The notes beneath the pieces are model-generated. The model was given only the letters and a program-made list of their open reading frames with translations. It searched no databases and was not told the origin of the DNA. Both the position numbers and the translations under genes were made by a program. From Flavobacterium sp. RSP15 (GTDB lineage Bacteria; Bacteroidota; Bacteroidia; Flavobacteriales; Flavobacteriaceae): DNA of 64,000 nucleotides. Location of the stretch: the NCBI RefSeq assembly GCF_003968755.1, contig NZ_RYDL01000009.1, positions 1-64,000 of the forward strand, read 5' to 3'. Of this stretch, positions 18,862 through 28,324 are shown piece after piece (the stretch's first letter is position 1; every line of letters begins with the position of its first letter).

Positions 18862-19320
18862 ATGAAGAAAGGTATAATAACGTTGTTATTGTTAGTTGGT
18901 TCGTTTGCTGCTGAAGCACAAGAATTAGTGTGGGAGACTAATGTCAGTAAAGCTCTTGAAGTTTCAGCCTTAACTAAAAAACCATTATTAATGTTTTTTA
19001 CAGGAAGCGATTGGTGTGGTTGGTGCATCCGGTTACAAAAAGAGGTCTTGAAGACTCCTGAATTTGCAGCTTGGGCAAAAGAAAATGTCGTTTTGGTCGA
19101 ATTAGATTATCCAAGACGAGTACCACAGACTGAAGAGGTAAAAAAGCAGAATAATGAATTACAACAAATTTTTGGCATACAAGGATTTCCAACTATTATA
19201 CTCGCAAAAGGTACTACAAAAGAAGGGAAAGTCAATTTTGAAGGTATTGGCAGTACGGGGTATGTAGCCGGCGGACCAGCAGCCTGGTTAGCAGTTGCAA
19301 ATGGTTTTTTGAAAAAATAA
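18862..19320 (+). CDS. Secreted thioredoxin-like protein
   Basis: The 152-aa protein starts with a signal peptide (MKKGIITLLLLVGSFAAEAQ). It carries a thioredoxin_7-like fold with the redox motif SDWCGWCIRLQKEV and the cis-Pro segment GFPTIILA. It probably acts as a periplasmic disulfide reductase. The ATG at 18862 is chosen because the upstream TTG at 18838 would break the signal peptide. It ends 4 bp from the convergent comEC gene. Confidence 0.88.
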   Translation: MKKGIITLLLLVGSFAAEAQELVWETNVSKALEVSALTKKPLLMFFTGSDWCGWCIRLQKEVLKTPEFAAWAKENVVLVELDYPRRVPQTEEVKKQNNELQQIFGIQGFPTIILAKGTTKEGKVNFEGIGSTGYVAGGPAAWLAVANGFLKK

Positions 19321-19324
19321 TATA

Positions 19325-21361
19325 TTAATTCAATTTATAAAATCCCTTTTCGCCTGTTGCGTGAAAAGGGATTTTCTGTTTCTCGCAACTGGCTTTCCAT
19401 TGTTTTTGTATGGATTTAAAGTTGGACGCATCAGCCACAACTAATTTTGGCTTCATTATTTGGAGTAGGCGGTCCATATTTATTTTAGAGGATTGTGTCA
19501 ATACAATAACATCCGGATTGATGTTTTTGGGATACACTCCGGAATGGTCTACAATAAATATTTTTTCTCCTTTAAAATACAGGAAATTTCGGAGTTCTTT
19601 TTTCTGTCGTAAAGTGCTCAGGTTTCCAATGCGATAGGATTTTATAAGACTGTTTTCTTGTGCCGTTTTTAAAAGACTGTCATTGGCGTAAACAATGATA
19701 TTTGCTCCATTTCGTTCAGTGATCAAGGTATTCTTTCGGCTGTTGAAAACAATAAATTCCTGCTCGTTTTGCACGTTCCAATGGGTTGTAAAACAAGAAA
19801 ATTGCACAACTATAATACAAGTTAAAGCGATTGCTAATTTGTGGAAAGTTGGTTTTTTAAACCAAATGACAAGGCTTATTAGAGCTAAATAACTGCTGAG
19901 TAACAGGTATAAATTAAGCGGAATATCTTGAATTATAAACTGTTCTATCGAAGCTATTGCGTTGATAATTTTGTTTAAATAGTAAATACTGGTTTCCAGC
20001 AGGTGGGAGAGAAAAACCGGAATAAGGTCAAATGCGGCCAAAATCATTACCAAAACGCCTACTATCATTATGAAACTCAGTACTGGAATAATGATTAGAT
20101 TGGTCACAAAAAACAAACCCGGAAACTGATGAAAATAATAAATACTCAGGGGTAAAGTACCTATTTGCGCCGCCAAGGAAACGGTGAGAATGTTCCAGAC
20201 GTATTTTGAAGCTTTGTTTTCTGGTTGCCACACAGAGGCCAAAAGAGGTTGCAGCCAAATAATGAAAAACAAAGCAATGTAACTCAACTGAAAACCAACG
20301 TCAAATAGAAACGAAGGCTTAAAAAACAAAATCAATAACACAGAAACTAATAAAGTATGGTAAATATTGACGCTTCTGCGCAGATGATTCCCAATAGCCA
20401 CAAAGGAAAACATAGTCACCGAGCGAACTACTGATGGTGCTAAACCTGCAATTATACCAAAAATAGACAAAGATGCCAGAATAAGGAGTAGTTTAAGGAA
20501 CGAGCCCTTTTTTGTATTTGGAATAGGCTTTAGAATATAAGTTACAAAAAGCAAAATGAAGCCAATATGCAGTCCTGAAACGGATAAAATATGTACGGCT
20601 CCCGCATACTGGTAATCCCGTATGATATCAGGTGAAATATCTTGTTGTTGCCCCATGATCAGAGCAATGGCAACATTCAATTCCGTTTTATTGAAGTTGT
20701 TTTTTTCTAAATTCCGAATAATTCGCGTTCTCAATTTTGAAGAATAGTACCAGATATTTTTCGCTGTTTTATTTCCAATTTTTATTTCATCACCAGCAGC
20801 AAACAGTTGTGCATAGATTTGTTTGTTTTCAAGGTATTTGCCGTAGTCAAATTGATTCGGATTCATAGGTTGTTTATTCCTTGACAACGTGCCTTTGATT
20901 AGCAAAGGGGTTCCTGCTGCAAATACGGGGTTTAAATGAATTTTTTGAACGTTAAGGAGCAATCGGCCAGACTGTTCTTTTTCATTAATATGGTTGACAA
21001 GGACTATATAACGGTCGCTAAATAAGGAGCTTTTTAGCTTTTCTCTTACAACAACAGAAATAGAATGAGGCTGCTCAAAAGCATTTGTATTGTGGGTGTA
21101 GTTGTCCTTTTGAAAATAATCCGTGTGGGTTACTTGTGTAGTGGTTCCAATGATAAAAGACAAAAAATAAGTGGCAATACCAAAATAAGCGGTACGGGTG
21201 TTGCTTTTTTTGGATAAAAAAAACAACACCCCAAAGAGACTCATAGCGGTTAAAAGTATAACAATGACTGCTACTAATGGAGGATGAAGGTAAAAAGCGA
21301 AAAGAAGTCCTGAAACAAACCCAATTGTTATTCTTGCCAAAGGAAATTGTAGTACTTTCAT
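19325..21361 (-). CDS. comEC: ComEC/Rec2-type DNA uptake channel protein
   Basis: The 678-aa polytopic protein has N-terminal membrane segments, a DUF4131-like periplasmic part (about 30-200; KGTLSRNKQPMNPNQFDYGK) and the Competence domain (about 225-480; GQQQDISPDIIRDYQYAG, HILSVSGLHIGFI, GIIAGLAPSVVRSV). The last 140 residues replace the full metallo-beta-lactamase domain of longer ComEC proteins with a shortened, apparently motif-less remnant, as is common in Flavobacteria. It would move single-stranded DNA across the inner membrane in natural transformation. Confidence 0.88.
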   Translation of the reverse strand: MKVLQFPLARITIGFVSGLLFAFYLHPPLVAVIVILLTAMSLFGVLFFLSKKSNTRTAYFGIATYFLSFIIGTTTQVTHTDYFQKDNYTHNTNAFEQPHSISVVVREKLKSSLFSDRYIVLVNHINEKEQSGRLLLNVQKIHLNPVFAAGTPLLIKGTLSRNKQPMNPNQFDYGKYLENKQIYAQLFAAGDEIKIGNKTAKNIWYYSSKLRTRIIRNLEKNNFNKTELNVAIALIMGQQQDISPDIIRDYQYAGAVHILSVSGLHIGFILLFVTYILKPIPNTKKGSFLKLLLILASLSIFGIIAGLAPSVVRSVTMFSFVAIGNHLRRSVNIYHTLLVSVLLILFFKPSFLFDVGFQLSYIALFFIIWLQPLLASVWQPENKASKYVWNILTVSLAAQIGTLPLSIYYFHQFPGLFFVTNLIIIPVLSFIMIVGVLVMILAAFDLIPVFLSHLLETSIYYLNKIINAIASIEQFIIQDIPLNLYLLLSSYLALISLVIWFKKPTFHKLAIALTCIIVVQFSCFTTHWNVQNEQEFIVFNSRKNTLITERNGANIIVYANDSLLKTAQENSLIKSYRIGNLSTLRQKKELRNFLYFKGEKIFIVDHSGVYPKNINPDVIVLTQSSKINMDRLLQIMKPKLVVADASNFKSIQKQWKASCEKQKIPFHATGEKGFYKLN
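19339..19379 (+). terminator. Terminator of thioredoxin operon inside comEC end
   Basis: AAAATCCCTTTTC pairs with GAAAAGGGATTTT. The hairpin lies within the last 18 codons of the convergent comEC gene, because the two stop codons are only 4 bp apart. Confidence 0.7.
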
Positions 21362-21456
21362 GACTCTAAAGTACATATTTTTAGTACGTAACGAATTTAT
21401 TTTTTTTGAAAATAGGTAGAAATAGAAACACAGGGATTAGTATTGAAGAACTCGAG

Positions 21457-21975
21457 CTATAAAACCCTGTTGAGTTGAGCAAATCTGGTTTTGTAATACA
21501 CTTCTTTTGTGGAGGAAATCATAACGCCTCTTGAGGTCGACGCATGAATGAATTTTATCTCGTCTTCATTGACTTCAATGACTATTCCTACGTGGTTTAT
21601 TTGTCGGTTTTTCTTGGTTTTAAAGAATATCAGATCCCCTTTTTTAGCTTTTTCTTGTTCATGATCTAAGATAATACCGTGTTTTGATTGTTGAATCGAG
21701 GTGCGAGGCAGACTTATTTCATTTGAATCAAAGATGTTGACCATCAAGCCGGAACAGTCAAAACCTGATTTTGTTGTCCCGCCATATCTGTATTTCACAC
21801 CAATGTTTTCAGCAGCGGCATCGATTAATTGTTCGACCAGACGTTGTACTTTCCTTTTTTCGGATTGAATGGATTGCTCTTTTGGGTCTGCTTTTTTCGA
21901 GTTGGTTATCGGGGAAGTTGATTTACAAGCCGTAAAAAAGGTAAGAACCAATACAAGAAATAGGAAATGTTTCAA
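21457..21975 (-). CDS. NlpC/P60 (C40) lipoprotein peptidase
   Basis: The 172-aa protein has a lipoprotein signal (MKHFLFLVLVLTFFTACKS, lipid on the Cys). Its NlpC/P60 domain has catalytic Cys in RYGGTTKSGFDCSGLM, His in NHVGIV and the third site in IHASTSRG. It is probably a peptidoglycan gamma-D-glutamyl-L-diamino-acid endopeptidase at the cell envelope. It lies between lpxB and comEC on the same strand. Confidence 0.9.
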   Translation of the reverse strand: MKHFLFLVLVLTFFTACKSTSPITNSKKADPKEQSIQSEKRKVQRLVEQLIDAAAENIGVKYRYGGTTKSGFDCSGLMVNIFDSNEISLPRTSIQQSKHGIILDHEQEKAKKGDLIFFKTKKNRQINHVGIVIEVNEDEIKFIHASTSRGVMISSTKEVYYKTRFAQLNRVL

Positions 21976-22024
21976 AAGAGTGTAATTTTTTTGTAAAGGG
22001 AGCTATTTATAAATAAGAGATAAT

Positions 22025-23137
22025 CTACAGTAAATCAGACACGATGAGTCTTGCTGTTTTTTCACTAGCGCCAATGCCACCTAATTGCTGTTCTAATAAC
22101 GCATATTTTTCTAAAAGAGTATTGCGGTGGTTGATTTCTAATATTTTTTTGAGTTCTTCTCGAATGCGTTTTGGATTGCATTGCTCTTGAATTAGTTCGG
22201 TCACCACCTCCTCATCCATAATCAAGTTGACTAATGAGATGTATTTCAGGGTAATAATTCGTTTAGCAATTTGGTAGGAAGCCCAGCTGCCTTTGTAGCA
22301 AACTACTTCCGGCACTTTGAAAAGCGCTGTTTCCAGTGTTGCCGTTCCTGAGGTTACTAATGCAGCTGTTGCATTACGCAGTAAATCATAGGTTTTATTA
22401 GAAATGAATTTAATGTTTTCTTGAGTGATGAATTCTTTATAGAAAGAAAATTCCTGACTTGGCGCCCCTGCAATCACGAACTGATAGTCTGGAAAATCAT
22501 TTGCCACACTGAGCATGACTGATAGCATTTTAGTTATTTCCTGTTTTCGGCTACCGGGTAAAATTGCAATTATCGGTTTGTCGTTTAATTGGTTTTCTGT
22601 TCTAAAAAGGATTGAATCAACTTCGGGTTGGTTGTGGATGGCATCAATCAGTGGATGCCCGACAAATTCTACCGGAAAATGGTGTTTGTCTTCATAGAAT
22701 TTTTTTTCGAAAGGCAAAATCACATACATTTTATCAATATCACGCTTGATAGCTGTAATTCTGCTTTCTTTCCAAGCCCAAATTTGTGGAGAAATGTAGT
22801 AGTGCGTTTTCATTCCTAACGCTTTTGCCCATTTTGCAATCCGTAAATTAAAACCAGGATAATCAATGAAAATAAGGATGTCCGGCTGAAATTCAAGAAT
22901 GTCTTTTTTGCAGACTTTGATGTTGCTTAAAATAGTTTTCAAATTAAAAATTACCTCGATAAAGCCCATAAAAGCTAATTCTCGGTAATGTTTTACTAAG
23001 GTTCCGCCTGTTGTATTCATTAAATCGCCTCCCCAAAACCGAATGTCAGCTTTAGGATCTTTTTTATAAAGCGCTTTCATTAAATTAGAACCATGCAAAT
23101 CGCCTGAAGCTTCCCCTGCTATAATGTAGTATTTCAT
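22025..23137 (-). CDS. lpxB: Lipid-A-disaccharide synthase
   Basis: This 370-aa peripheral membrane glycosyltransferase (GT19) joins UDP-2,3-diacylglucosamine and lipid X into the lipid A disaccharide. Diagnostic blocks are IAGEASGDLHGSNLM at the N-terminus, YISPQIWAWKESRI, FVGHPLID, LPGSRKQEI and SGTATLETAL. Length is usual. It is transcribed after surE and the 90-aa membrane protein. Confidence 0.96.
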   Translation of the reverse strand: MKYYIIAGEASGDLHGSNLMKALYKKDPKADIRFWGGDLMNTTGGTLVKHYRELAFMGFIEVIFNLKTILSNIKVCKKDILEFQPDILIFIDYPGFNLRIAKWAKALGMKTHYYISPQIWAWKESRITAIKRDIDKMYVILPFEKKFYEDKHHFPVEFVGHPLIDAIHNQPEVDSILFRTENQLNDKPIIAILPGSRKQEITKMLSVMLSVANDFPDYQFVIAGAPSQEFSFYKEFITQENIKFISNKTYDLLRNATAALVTSGTATLETALFKVPEVVCYKGSWASYQIAKRIITLKYISLVNLIMDEEVVTELIQEQCNPKRIREELKKILEINHRNTLLEKYALLEQQLGGIGASEKTARLIVSDLL

Positions 23138-23217
23138 GTTTGTTTGATTAGAAAGGTATAAATTCAGGTCTGTTATAAATGGTATGTCAATTTACAAAGG
23201 TAAACTAATAAGCCTTC

Positions 23218-23490
23218 TTAAATAAACAAAGTGAGTACTGTCATTAGTATGATGGCCAATACGACACCACGTGCCATCATTTCTTTATTCATTTTTAGCA
23301 GAATGCCAAAGACTATCAACGTAAGGATGGATCCCAGTGTGATGATTTTTCCTAAATTTCCCTGTGCTTTTATGATCTGAATTCCAATGATAAACTGGAA
23401 GTCAGTAAAAAAGGTAATAAAGAGATAGCAACCAACTAGTGTAGTGAGAAATCCTACCAAAATCCCCCAGACTAAATCGTTCTTATTCAT
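23218..23490 (-). CDS. Small membrane protein coupled to surE
   Basis: This 90-aa protein has about three hydrophobic segments and no known domain. ATG at 23490 is preferred: it overlaps the surE stop by 8 bases, giving translational coupling, while the upstream in-frame ATG at 23523 would overlap surE by 41 bases. Its place between surE and lpxB is common in Flavobacteria; its function is unknown. Confidence 0.75.
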   Translation of the reverse strand: MNKNDLVWGILVGFLTTLVGCYLFITFFTDFQFIIGIQIIKAQGNLGKIITLGSILTLIVFGILLKMNKEMMARGVVLAIILMTVLTLFI

Positions 23491-24262
23491 TCCATTTCCA
23501 GGTATTAAGTTGCTGTATGGCATGATGTGCTGTCAAGTCAAATTGAACTGGAACAAGTGATATGTATCCATTTTCGAGCGCCCATTCGTCTGTGTCTTCG
23601 CCTTTGTCCTGATTGACAAATTCTCCTGCCAGCCAATAGTAATCCCTTCCTTGCGGTGTTTTTCTTTTATCAAATCTTTCTACCCAAAGTGCTTTGGCTT
23701 GGCGACAAATACGGATTCCTTTGATGTCCTCTTCGTTTAATTTTGGGAAATTAACATTTAAAACGACCCCTTCTGGAAGTCCATTTTCTAAAACTTCTAA
23801 AGAGATTTTGCGTATAAAAGTTTTGATCGTTTCAAAATTGGCGTTCCAGTCATAATCTAAAAGAGAGAAGCCTATAGCTGGAATTCCCTCTATTCCTGCC
23901 TCGACTGCCGCACTCATGGTTCCGGAGTAAATTACATTTATGGATGAATTTGAACCATGATTGACACCGGAAACACATAAATCTGGTTTTCTTTTTAGGA
24001 TTTCATTTACAGCCAGTTTCACACAGTCCACTGGAGTTCCGGAGCAGCTGTACTCTAAAAACGGATCACTATCTTTAGAGATTTTATTCAAATACAACGT
24101 GCTGTTTATGGTGATGGCATGCCCCATGGCACTTTGTGGATTGTCAGGCGCAACCACGACGATTTCCCCTATTTCTGCCATAACGGCAATTAAGGCTCGG
24201 AGTCCCGGTGCCGAAATTCCGTCGTCATTCGTTATTAGAATTAAAGGTCTTGTTTTTTTCAT
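23483..24262 (-). CDS. surE: 5'/3'-nucleotidase SurE
   Basis: This 259-aa metal-dependent cytosolic phosphatase acts on nucleoside monophosphates. The N-terminal LITNDDGISAPGLRALI motif holds the metal-binding Asp pair. Further family blocks are APDNPQSAMGHAIT, CSGTPVDCVKLAVN, SGVNHGSNSSINVIYSGTM and VLNVNFP. It begins the surE-membrane protein-lpxB run. Confidence 0.95.
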   Translation of the reverse strand: MKKTRPLILITNDDGISAPGLRALIAVMAEIGEIVVVAPDNPQSAMGHAITINSTLYLNKISKDSDPFLEYSCSGTPVDCVKLAVNEILKRKPDLCVSGVNHGSNSSINVIYSGTMSAAVEAGIEGIPAIGFSLLDYDWNANFETIKTFIRKISLEVLENGLPEGVVLNVNFPKLNEEDIKGIRICRQAKALWVERFDKRKTPQGRDYYWLAGEFVNQDKGEDTDEWALENGYISLVPVQFDLTAHHAIQQLNTWKWNE

Positions 24263-24468
24263 TATATCTGTTTGTAAAAAGATTGATTATTTTTGGTTTT
24301 CAGCGTAAATGTAATCCCCCTGAATGAAATCACTAAACAAAATATAAAAATAGGTTATGTTGGTTGATTTAACTTAAAATAATAAAAACAATTTATATCT
24401 TTAACAAAAATTTATGGGGCTACTGCTGCGGTTGGCATAGTTTTTACCATAATTTAGATTAAAAATTC

Positions 24469-26727
24469 ATGAATACAATTCTTAGCTTTATGAAAAGAAA
24501 TTATAAAATCATACTTGTTGTTGTATGCCTTTCGTTAACATTGTTTGCTTTTAAATATAATGCATCAAAAGAGAACGATCCAGAAAAAGATAAATTACTC
24601 CTAGAGTTGTTGACTTTTGTAATCCAGAAAGGACATTACAATCCTGCCGATATTAACGATACTTTTTCAAAAGGAATCTATAAAGATTACATTGAGGCTT
24701 TAGATCCATCTAAACGTTTTTTCCTGCAATCCGATATCGATGAATTTTCGAAATTTGAGTTGTTGTTAGACGATCAGTTGTTGAATAAAGACTTGTCTTT
24801 TTTTAATCTTACCTATGATCGTTTGATGAAAAGAATGGAAGAGAGTAAAAAGATTTACAAGGATGTCTTGAGTGAGCCTTTTGATTATTCTGTCGATGAA
24901 AGCTTTAATATAGATTATGAAAAGGCTCCCTATGCTAAGAGTGCAAGTGAATTAAAGGATAAATGGCGTAAGCAAATTAAATTATCAACTCTTTCTTCTC
25001 TAGTAGATCGTTTGGCTTTACAAGAAAACAAGACTAAAGGGGCAAAACTTGATGCTGTATTACTGAAAAAAGAGGAAAGATTAAAAGAAGAACCGACTAA
25101 AGAAGCAGCAAAAGACAGCACGGTAACTCCAGATAAACCAAAGACTTTTGAAGAACTAGAAAAAGAAACCAGAAGAAATTCTGGAAAATCATTAGATGAA
25201 TATTTTGGTTTTGTAAACGACTTGGATCGAAATGATTGGTTCTCCGTCTATATAAATTCTATTACGGCTCGTTTTGATCCGCACACGAATTATTTTGCTC
25301 CGGAGGAAAAAGAACGTTTTGATGTAAGTATAAGTGGAAAATTAGAAGGTATTGGTGCTCGTCTACAAAAGAAAAATGATTTAACTGAGATTTCGGAACT
25401 TATTTCTGGTGGTCCCGCATGGAGGGGGAAACAACTGGAAGCGGGAGATTTAATAATGAAAGTAGGGCAAGGCTCTGGAGTTTCAGTTGATGTTGTTGGG
25501 ATGCGGCTTGATGATGTGGTAAAGAAAATTAAAGGACCAAAAGGTTCGGAAGTTCGGCTTACAGTTAAAAAAGTAGACGGAACAATCAAGATTATTTCTA
25601 TTATCAGAGATATTGTTGAAATTGAGGAAACGTACGCCAAGTCAAGTATCGTAAATAAAAACGGCATGAAATATGGAATAATTTATTTGCCCAAATTCTA
25701 TATTGATTTTGAAAATAAAGACGGGAGAGATGCTGGTAAAGATGTTGCTATTGAAGTTGAGCGACTGAAACAATCCGGTGTTGATGGAATTGTTCTTGAT
25801 GTTCGCGATGACGGCGGCGGATCATTATCCACGGTTGTAGATATTGCTGGCTTATTTATTGAGCAGGGTCCCATTGTTCAAATTAAATCAGCAGGGAGAA
25901 AAAAAGAAGTGTTGTACGATCGAGATAAAAAAATAGAATGGGATGGCCCTTTAGTAATTATGGTGAATAGTTTTTCTGCCTCAGCTTCTGAGATCTTAGC
26001 AGCTGCAATTCAAGATTACAAAAGAGGAATTATAATTGGGAGCAAACAAACGTACGGTAAAGGAACCGTTCAAAATGTGATTGACCTGAACCAGTTTGTT
26101 CGCAGTAGTTCCGTTGGGGATTTAGGTGCTATTAAGACCACCACACAAAAATTTTATAGAATCAACGGTGGTTCTACTCAACTGGATGGAGTACGAAGTG
26201 ATATCGTTATGCCGGATCGTTATGCCTACTTGAAAATGGGAGAGCGCGATATGGATAATGCAATGCCTTGGGACAAAATTGATCGGGCAGACTACAGTGT
26301 TTGGACTAATAATGACAACTTTAATCAGGCGATAACAAATAGCAAAAGCCGAATTAGTAAAAATGCACAGTTTCAATTAATTGAAGAGAATGCGAAGTGG
26401 ATTGATAGTCGAAGTGAGGAGAATGTGTATAGTTTGAATATTGATACATTTAAAATCGCACAATCTGAAATTGAAGAAAAAGCTAAAAAATACAAACCAA
26501 TTGTAGATTACAAAAATCTACTTACGTTTACTTCACTGCCTTATGAAGCAGATGAAATTAATAAAGACGCCTCTTTAAAAGAAAAAAGAGAAAGATGGCA
26601 TGAAGCTTTATCAAAAGATATTTATGTTGAGGAAGCACTGAATGTATTAGAAGATTTGCAATCAAAAGCAATTTCTAAAAAAAGTATTCCCGTTAAAATT
26701 AAAAAAGATAAATTAGCGAAATCTTAG
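24469..26727 (+). CDS. C-terminal (tail-specific) processing protease, S41
   Basis: This 752-aa periplasmic serine protease is of the Prc/Tsp type. An N-terminal signal anchor (about 13-28) is followed by a helical region (about 40-230), a PDZ domain (about 285-385), and the S41 core with GIVLDVRDDGGGSLST and the Ser/Lys dyad region FSASASEILAAAIQ and SKQTYGKGTVQ. A DUF3340-like C-terminal domain completes it. It likely degrades or trims envelope proteins with unstructured C-termini. It is monocistronic, with a clear terminator after it. Confidence 0.93.
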   Translation: MNTILSFMKRNYKIILVVVCLSLTLFAFKYNASKENDPEKDKLLLELLTFVIQKGHYNPADINDTFSKGIYKDYIEALDPSKRFFLQSDIDEFSKFELLLDDQLLNKDLSFFNLTYDRLMKRMEESKKIYKDVLSEPFDYSVDESFNIDYEKAPYAKSASELKDKWRKQIKLSTLSSLVDRLALQENKTKGAKLDAVLLKKEERLKEEPTKEAAKDSTVTPDKPKTFEELEKETRRNSGKSLDEYFGFVNDLDRNDWFSVYINSITARFDPHTNYFAPEEKERFDVSISGKLEGIGARLQKKNDLTEISELISGGPAWRGKQLEAGDLIMKVGQGSGVSVDVVGMRLDDVVKKIKGPKGSEVRLTVKKVDGTIKIISIIRDIVEIEETYAKSSIVNKNGMKYGIIYLPKFYIDFENKDGRDAGKDVAIEVERLKQSGVDGIVLDVRDDGGGSLSTVVDIAGLFIEQGPIVQIKSAGRKKEVLYDRDKKIEWDGPLVIMVNSFSASASEILAAAIQDYKRGIIIGSKQTYGKGTVQNVIDLNQFVRSSSVGDLGAIKTTTQKFYRINGGSTQLDGVRSDIVMPDRYAYLKMGERDMDNAMPWDKIDRADYSVWTNNDNFNQAITNSKSRISKNAQFQLIEENAKWIDSRSEENVYSLNIDTFKIAQSEIEEKAKKYKPIVDYKNLLTFTSLPYEADEINKDASLKEKRERWHEALSKDIYVEEALNVLEDLQSKAISKKSIPVKIKKDKLAKS

Positions 26728-26760
26728 GTAGTTTTTCAGCAAGTTTCAGTCAGTAATAAT

Positions 26761-26802
26761 AGAAAAACCCTGTACATTCTTCAGAACGTGCAGGGTTTTT
26801 CT
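26761..26802. terminator. Terminator after S41 protease
   Basis: AGAAAAACCCTGTAC and GTGCAGGGTTTTTCT form a long stem (one wobble pair) followed by T-rich sequence. Confidence 0.85.
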
Positions 26803-27083
26803 ATTTGTGTAATTGTTTTTTTGAGTTTTGTAACTCATTGAAGGAGACTAGATAAGTAAATCAATGCTGTTTATCTATCAATTTAGTGTGCTAAAATGTT
26901 ACTGAAAAAGACCGGATTTATTGCAAATTACCATCTGAATTTCGGTATCATCGTATAACTTTAGGATTCAATTCAATGTAACAATAAGATAAATATATTT
27001 ATTGTTTAAGTCTTTGATTCAAAAACAAAGAGTAATAATCCATAGTGAGGTTCATGGATTACTTTTGTCTTAAATTTGCCAAA
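26803..27083. other. Intergenic region between convergent genes
   Basis: I see no gene here. The right end (about 27029-27066) holds an imperfect hairpin: AGTAATAATCCAT pairs with ATGGATTACT. On the minus strand a T-rich run follows it, so it is the likely terminator of the rod-shape cluster. Confidence 0.5.
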
Positions 27084-28319
27084 TTACCATTCATTTACTT
27101 TATTGGCATCCATTTTTATAAATATAAAAAGCAATATTGTAAATCCCCAAAGACCGGAACCTCCGTAGGAAAAGAAAGGTAAGGGTACGCCAATGGTGGG
27201 GAAAATACCGGCTACCATGGCTATGTTTACAAAGAAATGAGTGAAAAGAATGCCTGCAACGCAATGGCCATATACTCTGCTAAACTTTGTTTTTTGTCTT
27301 TCCGCAAGGTATATTATTCGAAGAAGCAAACAGGCAAAAAGGGCAATTACTGCAAGAGAACCCAAAAATCCCCATTCTTCGCCTACTGTTGTGAAGATGT
27401 AATCCGTGTGTTGTTCCGGTACAAAACCACCTTTGGTTTGCGTTCCTTCTAGGAATCCCTTTCCAAACCAGCCTCCAGATCCTATGGCTATTTCGGATTG
27501 ATTGGTGTTATATCCAATTCCTTTGAGATCAACAGCTTTTCCTAAAAGGATGTTAAAACGATCTCGGTGATGTTGTTTGAACAGGTTGTCAAATACATAG
27601 TCTACAGATAGCACAAATCCAGAAATCAGGGCAAAGATAATACTGCTCAAAACAATATTTCGGTCTGCCAGTCTTGATTTGAAATGAACCAATATTATAA
27701 TTGCTAATCCAATAAGTATTACATATTCTGGTTCTAATAATAAGGTAAACACAAATAAAAGAATTGTAATAAATCCAGTCCAAACATACCAAGCCGGAAG
27801 TCCTTCACGATACAAAACAATGATGAATATGCTGTATATCAATGCGCTTCCAGGGTCTGGCTGAGGCAAAATGAGTAGCACAGGTAGGAAGATTATGGCA
27901 AGAGCCTGTATTTGTCTATTGACTTCTTTTAAATTAATTTGTGTGTCACTCAAATATTTGGCTAATGCTAATGAAGTGGCTGCTTTTGCAAATTCAGAAG
28001 GCTGGATCGTGAAGCTTCCAATAGCATACCAGCAACGTTGACCAGCAATTGTTTTGCCAAATAAAAACAGCCCGGCTAATGTGAGTAGAGATACTCCAAA
28101 GATGATACTCGCATATTTCTCATAAAATTTCCCGTCAACCGAGAGTATTATGAATATTAATGGAATGGTCAATACGATGAAGATCAGTTGTTTTTCATAG
28201 GTGTCTTGCATCGATGACATCGAGGAGGAATAGATATTTAACCAGCCCAAAATAACTAATACCGCATAGATGATTATGCTTATCCAATCAATATTATTTG
28301 TGATACTTTGGTTTTTCAT
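27084..28319 (-). CDS. rodA: RodA, SEDS peptidoglycan glycosyltransferase
   Basis: This 411-aa integral membrane SEDS protein polymerises glycan strands for cell elongation together with PBP2. About ten hydrophobic segments are seen, with the SEDS blocks CWYAIGSFTIQPSEFAK, LPQPDPGSALIY, AIGSGGWFGKGFLEGTQ, PEQHTDYIF and PTIGVPLPFFSYGGSG. It is the last gene of the mreBCD-PBP2-rodA cluster, starting 5 bp after the PBP2 stop. Confidence 0.96.
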   Translation of the reverse strand: MKNQSITNNIDWISIIIYAVLVILGWLNIYSSSMSSMQDTYEKQLIFIVLTIPLIFIILSVDGKFYEKYASIIFGVSLLTLAGLFLFGKTIAGQRCWYAIGSFTIQPSEFAKAATSLALAKYLSDTQINLKEVNRQIQALAIIFLPVLLILPQPDPGSALIYSIFIIVLYREGLPAWYVWTGFITILLFVFTLLLEPEYVILIGLAIIILVHFKSRLADRNIVLSSIIFALISGFVLSVDYVFDNLFKQHHRDRFNILLGKAVDLKGIGYNTNQSEIAIGSGGWFGKGFLEGTQTKGGFVPEQHTDYIFTTVGEEWGFLGSLAVIALFACLLLRIIYLAERQKTKFSRVYGHCVAGILFTHFFVNIAMVAGIFPTIGVPLPFFSYGGSGLWGFTILLFIFIKMDANKVNEW

Positions 28320-28324
28320 TGCAA

